Shown here: piece after piece, positions 1 to 6,562 of the stretch | Position numbering within the stretch: the stretch's first letter is position 1 | How the letters are laid out: the number at the start of each line of letters is the position of its first letter | Assembly (NCBI GenBank): GCA_900767075.1 | Contig: CAAFXX010000139.1 | Span: forward strand, 1 to 25,163 | Source: Bacteroidales bacterium | GTDB taxonomy: Bacteria; Bacteroidota; Bacteroidia; Bacteroidales; Muribaculaceae | DNA: 25,163 nucleotides | Reading direction: 5' to 3' | Notes under the pieces: generated by a model | Told to the model about the DNA's origin: nothing | Database searches by the model: none | Seen by the model: only the letters and a program-made list of their open reading frames with translations | Translations under genes and position numbers: made by a program

Positions 1-139
1 AAATTAGTTTAGACAACTTCTATCAGAATAACGCATATGAAATATCACGGTTCTGTGCCTTTAAAATAATACCTGTTTCAATAATGCTCAGTTACAATAT
101 AACTACGAGCTACATCCCTATAATTCAGCATAATATATA

Positions 140-162
140 CTTGCGGGTTACAAACCCGCAAG
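140..162. repeat. Perfect 10-bp hairpin downstream of the tonB-like gene
   Basis: CTTGCGGGTT (140-149) pairs perfectly with AACCCGCAAG (153-162) across a 3-base loop. It lies about 100 bases past the stop of the minus-strand TonB-like gene. Neither side has a clean T-run, so it may be a weak terminator or part of a leader of a gene outside the window. A second smaller hairpin, GGCTGTT/AACAGCC, lies at 200-216. Nothing else gene-like is visible in 1-260. Confidence 0.5.
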
Positions 163-260
163 GACTAAAATGAGTTTTGACACGAGCAATGACTATGGCG
201 GCTGTTGGAAACAGCCTTTCCATGTAAAGTCGGGGGTGAATGCAATGTAAGGGAGCGAGG

Positions 261-1046
261 TTACTTCGGGGTGATTGTGAAGGTGATGGTGCCGCGGGTT
301 TCGCCGGCGCCTTTCTTCGCACTCCAGCGGGCGGTGCGCGCCGCGCGCTCGCAGGCGCGTCGTATCGACGCGGAAGCACCTCCCGACGCCGACGCGGAAG
401 TCACCTTTCCCTCGGCGTCGATCACGACAGATACCTTCACGGTAGTCTTGTGGCGCAACTCCACCTGAGGCGTGGAGCAGCCGAGGAAATTGCGTCCGTT
501 AGCGTTGCCCGATATACCCACGCCCGTGCCTCCCGCACCGGCGGAGCCGCTCGAGCCAGTCGAGGCACCGTTCTTACCCGAGAACTTGTCAGCCATCGAC
601 GACGTGACGCGCTTCTTCTCCTCCTTGGAAACCGACGGCTCCGTAGCCTTCACCTTCGATTCCCGCTTTGTGGTGTTGAGTTTCTCGCGCGGAGGCGCGG
701 GTTTCGGGTTCTCACCCGGCTCCACGATCTTGGTGTTCTCCGTTTCCGCCTTCTCCGGCTCACCCTGAATCACAGGAGCCGGCTCGTCGCGGTTGACAGC
801 CTCCTCTTCCCCGAGATCCTGAAGTATCTCAGGCTCGAGAAACAACTCCTCCTCATCCTGAATCTCAGGTACGGACGCCTGCGACAGCGCCGCCCTGTCG
901 AAATCCATGCCGCCGAAAAAGAGGAACAGCAGCAAGGCGAGCGCCACGACCATCGTGACAACCGCGGCAATAAGCCGGTCGGAATTTCTCTCGCCTCCGG
1001 CGCGGTCGCTCTTCGGAGTTTGCCGTTTATCTGATTTTCCGGTCAT
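261..1046 (-). CDS. TonB-like energy transducer (TonB C-terminal domain protein)
   Basis: This 261-residue protein should span the periplasm and pass proton-motive energy from an ExbB/ExbD motor to outer-membrane receptors. A cytoplasmic basic stretch (about 1-24) is followed by one membrane helix (about 25-46). Then come an acidic, Pro/Glu/Lys-rich linker, a Gly/Ser-rich spacer (about 160-185) and a C-terminal TonB-like domain (about 187-261) ending in a TFTITPK strand. Its start codon overlaps the exbD stop by four bases (ATGA at 1043-1046), so the two are translationally coupled in the order exbB-exbD-tonB. Such sets in Bacteroidales usually serve TonB-dependent receptors, but a TolA-like envelope role cannot be excluded. 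The family call is solid; the partner receptor is unknown. Confidence 0.85.
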   Translation of the reverse strand: MTGKSDKRQTPKSDRAGGERNSDRLIAAVVTMVVALALLLFLFFGGMDFDRAALSQASVPEIQDEEELFLEPEILQDLGEEEAVNRDEPAPVIQGEPEKAETENTKIVEPGENPKPAPPREKLNTTKRESKVKATEPSVSKEEKKRVTSSMADKFSGKNGASTGSSGSAGAGGTGVGISGNANGRNFLGCSTPQVELRHKTTVKVSVVIDAEGKVTSASASGGASASIRRACERAARTARWSAKKGAGETRGTITFTITPK

Positions 1047-1528
1047 GGACGATTGGAAGATGTTTCTTGAACTACAGGAGTCTGCGTGGCGGGAGTTTTC
1101 GACGACGCCTTCGTGGCGAGCACCATGCGCAGGTTATTGCGCGCCGCCATGTCGAGCACGTTCACGACACGCGCATAACGCACCACGCTGTCGGCATAAA
1201 GGGCGATGGCACGCAGCGAATCCTGCTGCTGGATCGAGCGCAGCGAGAGGGCGAGCTCGTCGAGCGACACCTGCTTCGGCTCAGAAAGCACATGGGTCGA
1301 ATCATTGCGGTCGGCGACCAGATAAATCTGTTCCTTCGCGTCGATGTACACCTCCGTGACGGGCTTCAGCTGCGTCTGCTCCGAACTCTGGGGCAGGTTC
1401 ACGTCGATCGCCGCCGGAAAGATGATCGTGGAGGTGACCATGAAGAATATGAGGAGAAGGAATATGACGTCGGTCATCGAAGACATCGAGAATGTATCGA
1501 GCGACTGGAAATTTCTTTTTAAAGCCAT
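1043..1528 (-). CDS. exbD: ExbD/TolR-family biopolymer transport protein
   Basis: This 161-residue ExbD/TolR homologue forms the proton-conducting stator with ExbB. It has a short cytoplasmic N-terminus and a single membrane helix (about 19-40). The invariant membrane Asp, in SMTDVIFLLL, is D20 and corresponds to the essential Asp of ExbD. The periplasmic domain (about 45-145) ends in a Thr/Ser/Pro-rich tail. It starts 23 bases after the exbB-like stop and overlaps the next gene by four bases. Whether it is the ExbD or TolR paralogue cannot be decided from sequence alone; the adjacent TonB-like gene favours ExbD. Confidence 0.9.
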   Translation of the reverse strand: MALKRNFQSLDTFSMSSMTDVIFLLLIFFMVTSTIIFPAAIDVNLPQSSEQTQLKPVTEVYIDAKEQIYLVADRNDSTHVLSEPKQVSLDELALSLRSIQQQDSLRAIALYADSVVRYARVVNVLDMAARNNLRMVLATKASSKTPATQTPVVQETSSNRP

Positions 1529-1551
1529 AGAAGTTGATTTCTGGACGCCGA

Positions 1552-2181
1552 TTATACTGCCGGTTCGTTGAGGAGGTCCATGAACTCCATCGTGCGCGCC
1601 TCAAGGCTGTTCATCACGCGGTTCACGCGCGCCACAAGATAGTTATAGGCAAAGAGGGCGATGATGCCGACCACAAGACCCGCCACCGTCGTGACAAGCG
1701 CCTGATAGATGCCGCCCGAAAGGACGGTGATGTTTGCCGACGTACCGGCGCTTGCCAGGGCGTAGAAAGCCTGGATCATACCGACCACCGTGCCGAGGAA
1801 GCCGAGCATGGGGGCGCCCGCTGCCGTGGTGGAGAGCACGGGGAAACCCTTAGCGAGATTGGCGACTTCAATGTTGCCGGTGTTCTCGATCGCCACCAGC
1901 ACGTCGTTCATGGGGCGACCGATGCGCGAAAGACCTTTCTGGATGAGACGCGAATAAGGGCTGTCGGTCTTCTTGCAGAGGTTGAATGCCGACTCGATGT
2001 CACCCTCGTGCACATAATCGCGGATGCGGTCCATGAATGTGGCGTCCTGACGCGAGGCGCGGCGGATCACGATATAACGTTCGGTGAATATATATATGGT
2101 GAGCAGAAGCAGCACGGCAAGCGGAATCATGATGTATCCGCCGTCCATGACAAGCGACCAGAATGAAAGCGTTTGGTTCAT
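1552..2181 (-). CDS. exbB: MotA/TolQ/ExbB proton channel family protein
   Basis: This 209-residue inner-membrane protein is the scaffold of the ExbB/ExbD motor. The first helix is at about 16-35. A cytoplasmic loop contains the DIESAFNLCKK and SRLIQKGLSRIG segments. Two further helices (about 115-140 and 155-180) include the family signature GFLGTVVGMIQAF and the Thr-rich face of YQALVTTVAGLVVGI. Length and topology fit the family. It lies 36 bases after the pdxJ stop, so it is probably co-transcribed with pdxJ, exbD and the TonB-like gene. An ExbB assignment rather than TolQ rests on the neighbours. Confidence 0.9.
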   Translation of the reverse strand: MNQTLSFWSLVMDGGYIMIPLAVLLLLTIYIFTERYIVIRRASRQDATFMDRIRDYVHEGDIESAFNLCKKTDSPYSRLIQKGLSRIGRPMNDVLVAIENTGNIEVANLAKGFPVLSTTAAGAPMLGFLGTVVGMIQAFYALASAGTSANITVLSGGIYQALVTTVAGLVVGIIALFAYNYLVARVNRVMNSLEARTMEFMDLLNEPAV

Positions 2182-2217
2182 ACTTATTACGGAGTGATGA
2201 ATTGGTTGGGATAACTA

Positions 2218-2931
2218 TTATTTCAGGCAGTTGAGATACTTGCGGATGGTCTGCTCCAGACCGAGGTAGAGGCAGTCGGAGATCAGGGCATGGCCTATGC
2301 TGACCTCGTCGAGTCGCGGCAGGCGCGTATAGATGTAATTGAGGTTATACGTGTTGAGGTCATGGCCGGCGTTGATTCCGAGTCCGGAATCGACTGCCGC
2401 CTTGGCAGCAGCCACATAGGGGGCGACCGCCTTCTCGGGGTCCTCGGCAAAGAGGTCGACGTAAGGCTTAGTGTAGAGCTCAACCCTGTCGGCACCGATA
2501 CGGGCGGCTTCCTTCACCTGCTCAGGCTCGGCGTCGACGAACACCGACGTACGGATGCCGGCGCCGTGCAGGCGCTGCAGGATCGGGGCGAGGAATTCGG
2601 CGCTTTTCTTCACATCCCAGCCCGCCGACGACGTGAGGGCGCCGGGAGCGTCGGGCACGAGCGTCACCTGCTCGGGACGCACGTCGAGCACGAGCTTCAG
2701 GAAATCGTCGGAGGGGAAACCCTCGATGTTGAACTCTGTCGTCACGACCTCGCGGAGGGCGTAGACGTCGGAACGCTTTATATGGCGCTCGTCGGGGCGG
2801 GGATGCACCGTGATGCCCTGGGCGCCGAAGCGCTCGCTGGCAAGAGCGAATTCAACCACGTCGGGCACATTCTCGCCCCTCGCGTTGCGAAGTGTCGCAA
2901 CCTTATTGATATTTACACTTAACCGTGTCAT
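2218..2931 (-). CDS. pdxJ: Pyridoxine 5'-phosphate synthase PdxJ
   Basis: PdxJ condenses 1-deoxy-D-xylulose 5-phosphate with 3-amino-2-oxopropyl phosphate to give pyridoxine 5'-phosphate, the ring-closing step of the DXP-dependent vitamin B6 pathway. The 237-residue protein is the usual TIM-barrel length. Visible signatures are LSVNINKVATLRNARG at the N-terminus, H43 in ITVHPRPDERHI, E70 in FNIEG, H190 in NAGHDLN and the C-terminal IGHALISDCLYLGLEQ; the three named residues match the known active-site His, Glu and His. It heads the minus-strand operon that continues into exbB, exbD and the tonB-like gene. It is divergent from the CBS/ACT-nadK pair. No anomaly is seen. Confidence 0.96.
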   Translation of the reverse strand: MTRLSVNINKVATLRNARGENVPDVVEFALASERFGAQGITVHPRPDERHIKRSDVYALREVVTTEFNIEGFPSDDFLKLVLDVRPEQVTLVPDAPGALTSSAGWDVKKSAEFLAPILQRLHGAGIRTSVFVDAEPEQVKEAARIGADRVELYTKPYVDLFAEDPEKAVAPYVAAAKAAVDSGLGINAGHDLNTYNLNYIYTRLPRLDEVSIGHALISDCLYLGLEQTIRKYLNCLK

Positions 2932-3000
2932 TATTAATCAAATAGCTAAAAAGTTATTAACAACAGCCGGAAAATCATGAGATTTTTGGCATAAAATTTG

Positions 3001-3008
3001 TAACTTTG
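3001..3008 (+). promoter_or_regulatory. Bacteroidota -7 promoter element (TAACTTTG) for the nadK operon
   Basis: TAACTTTG fits the Bacteroidota -7 consensus TAnnTTTG and lies in the divergent pdxJ/CBS-ACT spacer. A matching -33 TTTG at the right distance is not evident. It would give a leader of about 210 bases before the start at 3226; the leader holds a small ACGCC/GGCGT hairpin near 3048-3061. Confidence 0.5.
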
Positions 3009-3225
3009 CAAGGTAAAGAATTCAGACGAAACCTAAACCTGCATCAAACGCCACGCGGCGTCGGAGCGTTACAATAATAAATCCGTTGCAAATTTAAGAA
3101 AAAAAATCTAAAAGAGTTCTTAAATTCCCTTGCAAAAAGCAGACATTTGCTGCAAGAACGGATTTTCAGGATACAGTCCGGCGGTTTCCCGCCGTCAACA
3201 AGAGGAAACAGCAGGAAAAGAAAGG

Positions 3226-3738
3226 ATGGAAATGATTACCGCAAGACAGATATTATCACCCATACTCCGCAGCCCGGCAGTCTCGCCGGTCAGGAACGTG
3301 AACGGCGACATGCCGATCCTCGAGGTGCTTCCCCGGCTTCTCGACGCTCCCGACCGTATGCTCGGCGTGACGGAAAACGGGAGTCAGATGGGAATAATCG
3401 ACCAGACGTCGCTGCTCGAGGGCGTGGGGAGGATGATCGCGCCCCGCGACGATTCAAGCGTGATCGGCATCGAGTGCAGCCCCGAGGAGTACAGCGCCTC
3501 GCGCATAGCCCATGCCGTGGAGGACAGCGACGCCCACCTTGTCGACATGTTCTCGACCCCGGGCGACGACGGCTTGCTCCACGTCACGCTCCGCGTGCGC
3601 CGCGGCGACCCCTCGCCCACGGTGCGCAGCCTCGAGCGCTACGGTTATTGCGTGACCGGCGCGCAGGGCGCCGAGTATCAGGACAGCGAAGTGGCTTTCG
3701 AGCGTCTTCTGGAACTCAACACTCTCCTCAACGTATAA
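3226..3738 (+). CDS. Small CBS/ACT-like regulatory protein upstream of NAD kinase
   Basis: The frame is open from 3130, but the extra 32 residues look non-coding (Cys- and Gln-rich). Homology-like sequence starts at MEMITARQILSPILR, so 3226 (170 residues) is preferred; ATG at 3232 is possible. The N-terminal half (about 1-75) resembles a single CBS motif: ARQILSPILRSPAVSPVRNV, then GVTENGSQMGIID. The second half (about 80-150) has the alternating pattern of an ACT domain: IGIECSPEEYSASRIAHAVE, then LLHVTLRVRRGDPSPTVRSL. Such CBS/ACT combinations often bind nucleotides or amino acids. Its stop is 55 bases before nadK, suggesting one operon. The ligand and role are unknown. Confidence 0.7.
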   Translation: MEMITARQILSPILRSPAVSPVRNVNGDMPILEVLPRLLDAPDRMLGVTENGSQMGIIDQTSLLEGVGRMIAPRDDSSVIGIECSPEEYSASRIAHAVEDSDAHLVDMFSTPGDDGLLHVTLRVRRGDPSPTVRSLERYGYCVTGAQGAEYQDSEVAFERLLELNTLLNV

Positions 3739-3793
3739 CCGGAGCCCTGGCTCCAATTATCGTAAATCAATCTAACTTTTTCAACCAACCTAT

Positions 3794-4666
3794 ATGAACA
3801 AGCTCGCGATTTTTGGAAATAACTATCAGACCGGGCACCTCAGCGGCATCCAGAACCTCTTCAAAAGTCTGGAACGCCGCGATTTTTTTGTAGCCGTTAA
3901 ATCGGATTTCGCCCGTTACCTCACCGGCAAGGGGGTCAGGATGGGCGATGTGGTTGTGGCGGAGGAGTTTCCCGAGGACACCGAATGCGTCATCAGCATC
4001 GGCGGCGACGGCACTTTCCTGCACGCCGCGCAGTGGGTCGGCGCGCGCGAGGTCCCCATTCTCGGAGTCAACACCGGTCACCTCGGATTTCTGGCGAGCT
4101 ATTCACTTGAGGAGACCGACGAGCTTCTCGACGTGATAAGCAACGACCGCGGCACAATCGAGCCGCGCCTTGTGCTTGAGGTGCGCTGCGACGCCCTGCC
4201 GGAAGGCTTCTGGCCCTACGCGCTCAACGAGGTGGCTATGCTCAAGGGTGAGACGGCGTCGATGGTGACGGTCCACGCCGACATCGACGGCTATTATTTA
4301 GCAGATTATATGAGCGACGGACTGGTAGTCTCTACCCCCACCGGCTCTACGGCATACAATCTCTCGGTCGGCGGACCTATCCTTCAGCCGTCGCTGAGCA
4401 CTCTGGTGCTCTCCCCTATCGCGCCACATTCGCTCACAATGCGTCCGCTCGTGGTCGACGGCAATTCGCGCATCATACTGCGAGCCGGCTCGAGAGTGCC
4501 GGAATGTCGCGTCAGCCTGGACGGCAGATCATTCATGATGGCATGCGGCGACCCGCTGATGCTCGTGCGCGCCCGGTTCTCGGTCATGGTGCTCCGGCGC
4601 CCCGACGCCAACTTCCCGCGCCTCCTCCGCAACAAGCTCCTCTGGGGCGAACGCACCTCCGAATAA
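3794..4666 (+). CDS. nadK: NAD kinase
   Basis: NAD kinase phosphorylates NAD+ at the 2'-hydroxyl of the adenosine ribose to make NADP+, in the cytosol. The 290-residue length is typical. The family GGDG motif is at 70-73 (ISIGGDGTFLHAA), followed by NTGHLGFLA, the Asn-Glu motif in YALNEVAML, and the long signature around DGLVVSTPTGSTAYNLSVGG. The C-terminal strand set includes SPIAPHSLTMRPLVV. It follows the CBS/ACT gene by 55 bases, and a strong stem-loop terminator lies 115 bases downstream. Regulation is not visible beyond the shared promoter. Confidence 0.96.
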   Translation: MNKLAIFGNNYQTGHLSGIQNLFKSLERRDFFVAVKSDFARYLTGKGVRMGDVVVAEEFPEDTECVISIGGDGTFLHAAQWVGAREVPILGVNTGHLGFLASYSLEETDELLDVISNDRGTIEPRLVLEVRCDALPEGFWPYALNEVAMLKGETASMVTVHADIDGYYLADYMSDGLVVSTPTGSTAYNLSVGGPILQPSLSTLVLSPIAPHSLTMRPLVVDGNSRIILRAGSRVPECRVSLDGRSFMMACGDPLMLVRARFSVMVLRRPDANFPRLLRNKLLWGERTSE

Positions 4667-4689
4667 TCCATAATGCAGGGACCTTATAT

Positions 4690-4762
4690 GTAGGGACATC
4701 GCTTTGCGATGTAGCATTGAATGTCAACCAGATAACCAAACATGCCGAAGGCATGTCCCTAC
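4690..4762. repeat. Cloverleaf-like nested palindromic element
   Basis: An outer stem GTAGGG (4690-4695)/CCCTAC (4757-4762) encloses two perfect 7-bp hairpins: ACATCGC/GCGATGT (4696-4712, loop TTT) and ACATGCC/GGCATGT (4740-4756, loop GAA). The inner arms abut the outer stem directly, so single-stranded DNA or RNA could form a multi-arm junction. A smaller TTGA/TCAA hairpin (4717-4727) sits between the arms, and ACCT/AGGT flanks extend the outer stem with a bulge. This looks like a REP- or MITE-type extragenic repeat rather than a terminator. Confidence 0.75.
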
Positions 4763-4780
4763 AGGTCAATCTGTAAAAAT

Positions 4781-4825
4781 AAGGCTGAACCGTATTACCT
4801 AAGGTTGGAATTACGGTTCAGCCTT
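4781..4825. terminator. Bidirectional rho-independent terminator between nadK and secG
   Basis: AAGGCTGAACCGTA (4781-4794) pairs perfectly with TACGGTTCAGCCTT (4812-4825). The minus-strand product ends in a U-rich tail (TTATTTTTA) and the plus-strand product in TATTTGT. It lies between the convergent nadK and secG genes, so it can serve both. Confidence 0.88.
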
Positions 4826-4855
4826 TATTTGTGCGATTATCTATCTATTGCGAGA

Positions 4856-5230
4856 TTATTTTGCTGGTGTTGCAGCAGGAGCGGCGGCAGGCTTGGCTGC
4901 GGGAGCGGGTGCTGCGGCGGGAGCCTTCTGTGCCGGTGCGTTTACAGGTGCGGGGGCTGCCTGTGTGGGTGCGGGAGCCGCTGCCTCGATGCTCGAAGTG
5001 TTGATAGGAGTCTTGGTGGCGAACGAAGCGCAGATTGATATCACGCAGATAAAGATGGCGAGACCCCATGTTGCCTTCTCGATGAAGTCGGTGGTCTTGC
5101 GATAACCGAGATACTGGTTACCCTGCGAATAGTCGGAGGCGAGACCTCCTCCTTTAGATTTCTGAATGAGCACGATTCCGATAAGCAGAAGACATGCTAT
5201 CACAATAAGAATGCTGAAAAAAATATACAT
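4856..5230 (-). CDS. secG: Preprotein translocase subunit SecG
   Basis: SecG is the small auxiliary subunit of the SecYEG channel that exports unfolded proteins across the inner membrane. The 124-residue product has the expected two helices (about 2-22 and 53-72). Between them is the conserved cytoplasmic loop with QKSKGGGLAS, then QYLGYRKTTDFIEKATW. The last 45 or so residues are an Ala/Pro-rich tail (PAPTQAAPAPVNAPAQ and similar), longer than in E. coli and commonly seen in Bacteroidota SecG. It lies 76 bases after the repeat-containing hypothetical protein, and a terminator follows directly. Confidence 0.93.
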   Translation of the reverse strand: MYIFFSILIVIACLLLIGIVLIQKSKGGGLASDYSQGNQYLGYRKTTDFIEKATWGLAIFICVISICASFATKTPINTSSIEAAAPAPTQAAPAPVNAPAQKAPAAAPAPAAKPAAAPAATPAK

Positions 5231-5276
5231 TGTTGGTTTTAATTATTTTGCGTTTAATTATTTTTAACAATAATGA

Positions 5277-5301
5277 CGGTCGGAGAAGCTTTCCTCGACC
5301 G
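5277..5301 (-). terminator. Hairpin between the hypothetical gene and secG
   Basis: CGGTCG (5277-5282) pairs with CGACCG (5296-5301), and the loop can pair further around GAAGCTTTC. On the minus strand it is followed by an A/T-rich stretch rather than a clean T-run. It may partially terminate the upstream envelope operon before secG. Confidence 0.4.
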
Positions 5302-5306
5302 CAAAA

Positions 5307-6008
5307 TCACCGCGTTTTCGACTGATTAAGAATCAATTTCTTAAGAAATCGTATTTGGTCTGCAAAGTAAACACTTTTTTTCGGATTATTCAAACTTAAA
5401 TCGGTAATTATTTCAAGTGCCTTCTGATAATTGCCGTTTTTTATCATGACGCGAGCCAGCGATTCCGACAGTTTAGGAGTCTCTTTCTTGGGTGCAGCCT
5501 CCGGTTCCGGCGTCTTGGCGGGCGTCTCTCCAAAGTTGGCGGGCGTCTCTCCAAAGAATGAATCGAGCAGCGACGCGGTGGCGTCGGCAGCCCCCTCTGC
5601 GGGCTCCTCCTCGATCACGGGAGACGTCTCGATTGAAAGAATGTCGAAAGCGGGTGGAGGAAGAGGTATCTCCTCCACCGGAGCGGCATCGGCATCTTCG
5701 GAAACGCCGACGGCGGCAGCCTCATTGGAAACGCCGACGGCGGCAGCCTCGGGAATCGCGGCAGCCTCGCTGTCGCCATATTTGTCGAGGAACGAATCTA
5801 TGGTTTCCGATGTGGAGAGGTCAGGCTTGCGCATGTCGGGATAGAACTGCGCGAACTCATCGGGCACCGACCCTATGATCGTGCGCAGCGCGATGGGGTC
5901 GCCCACCACGGCGGCTATGCGGCGGCAGAGGCGAAGGCGCTCTTCGCCCGTGGCTTCCGGCAATGCCTCGATATCCGGGATTATGTAATATGGAGCGGAC
6001 TTAGTCAT
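5307..6008 (-). CDS. Hypothetical protein with acidic repeat linker and TPR-like C-terminus
   Basis: The start at 6008 (MTKSAPYYIIPDIEALP, 233 residues) is chosen because it falls 11 bases after the lptE stop; an upstream in-frame ATG at 6083 would overlap lptE by 64 bases. The N-terminal part (about 1-85) is a small helical domain. The middle (about 85-175) is Ala/Glu/Pro-rich and contains two tandem duplications, EAAAVGVS twice and FGETPA twice. The last 50 residues (SLARVMIKNGNYQKALEIIT onward) look like one TPR-type helical pair. There is no signal peptide or membrane helix, so it is probably cytosolic. Its place between lptE and secG suggests a link with envelope biogenesis, but its function is unknown. 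Confidence 0.8.
   Translation of the reverse strand: MTKSAPYYIIPDIEALPEATGEERLRLCRRIAAVVGDPIALRTIIGSVPDEFAQFYPDMRKPDLSTSETIDSFLDKYGDSEAAAIPEAAAVGVSNEAAAVGVSEDADAAPVEEIPLPPPAFDILSIETSPVIEEEPAEGAADATASLLDSFFGETPANFGETPAKTPEPEAAPKKETPKLSESLARVMIKNGNYQKALEIITDLSLNNPKKSVYFADQIRFLKKLILNQSKTR
5515..5556 (-). repeat. Exact 21-bp tandem duplication inside the hypothetical gene
   Basis: Bases 5515-5535 are repeated identically at 5536-5556. The unit is in frame and encodes FGETPA plus one residue, so copy-number change would not break the gene. Confidence 0.92.
5700..5750 (-). repeat. 24-bp direct repeat with 27-bp period inside the hypothetical gene
   Basis: Bases 5700-5723 recur identically at 5727-5750, separated by three bases. 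The period is in frame and encodes the doubled EAAAVGVS peptide. Confidence 0.9.
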
Positions 6009-6019
6009 GGCTGTATCAG

Positions 6020-6535
6020 TTACCAGTTGCCGAGAGTGGCGTTGAAGATGAGGGTGGCGAGTTCCTTGCTTATCTGCTGACAAAGTTCGTCCTGGACATC
6101 GGTCAGCATGAGCGACGACGAGAACTGCCGGTATGCCGAAAACGACTGGTCGAGGTTATTCGCCGGATTCTTGTTGTCGACATACTTCACGCGGACGGTG
6201 ATCGTGAGGCGCGTCTCGGTGGCATAGGCATCCGCTCCGACCGACTGGGGAGAGAGCGAATAGCCGGTTATCTCGCCCGAAAGGTCGATGTCGGCGTTGC
6301 CGTCAATCTCGGTCAGCTTCGTCTGACGGTTCACGTAATTGAGGATTTCATCCTCGAACGTCTGTTGAAGCGGCGGATAGACCAACGCGGCGCGTATCGG
6401 GAAATAGCCAACGTTGATGGTCTTGTAGATGTCGTAGTTCAGGATCGAGCCGTTGAACGTGAAAACCGGCTTGCACCCCCCGAGCATAAGGCTCAGGAGC
6501 ACGACCGGCAGGAATAGGATAAGTTTCTTAATCAT
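6020..6535 (-). CDS. lptE: LPS-assembly lipoprotein LptE
   Basis: LptE plugs the LptD barrel and helps place lipopolysaccharide in the outer leaflet. The 171-residue product has a basic N-terminus, a hydrophobic core and a lipobox LGGC with the lipidated Cys at residue 21, so it should be an outer-membrane lipoprotein. The body (PIRAALVYPPLQQTFEDEI, then LSGEITGYSLSP, then a C-terminal helix ending in LATLIFNATLGNW) follows the short Bacteroidota LptE/LptE-like pattern. It starts 27 bases after the sigma-54 activator stop and is followed by the hypothetical protein after 11 bases. Overall similarity in this family is low, so the call leans on pattern and neighbours. Confidence 0.82.
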   Translation of the reverse strand: MIKKLILFLPVVLLSLMLGGCKPVFTFNGSILNYDIYKTINVGYFPIRAALVYPPLQQTFEDEILNYVNRQTKLTEIDGNADIDLSGEITGYSLSPQSVGADAYATETRLTITVRVKYVDNKNPANNLDQSFSAYRQFSSSLMLTDVQDELCQQISKELATLIFNATLGNW

Positions 6536-6562
6536 ATTATGGAGAGGGGTGGCGCGACGAGG

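Noticed and set aside
240..1034. A 264-codon plus-strand frame antisense to the tonB-like gene
   Set aside because: The product is Arg/Leu-rich low-information sequence, whereas the minus strand encodes a TonB-type protein coupled to exbD.
3130..3225. N-terminal extension of the CBS/ACT-like protein from an upstream start
   Set aside because: The 32 extra residues lack family-like sequence, while a better start context occurs at 3226/3232.
4690..4762. A tRNA or riboswitch in the nadK-secG spacer
   Set aside because: The multi-arm fold lacks an acceptor/CCA layout, T-loop sequence and anticodon arm, and it is not followed by a controlled gene on either strand.
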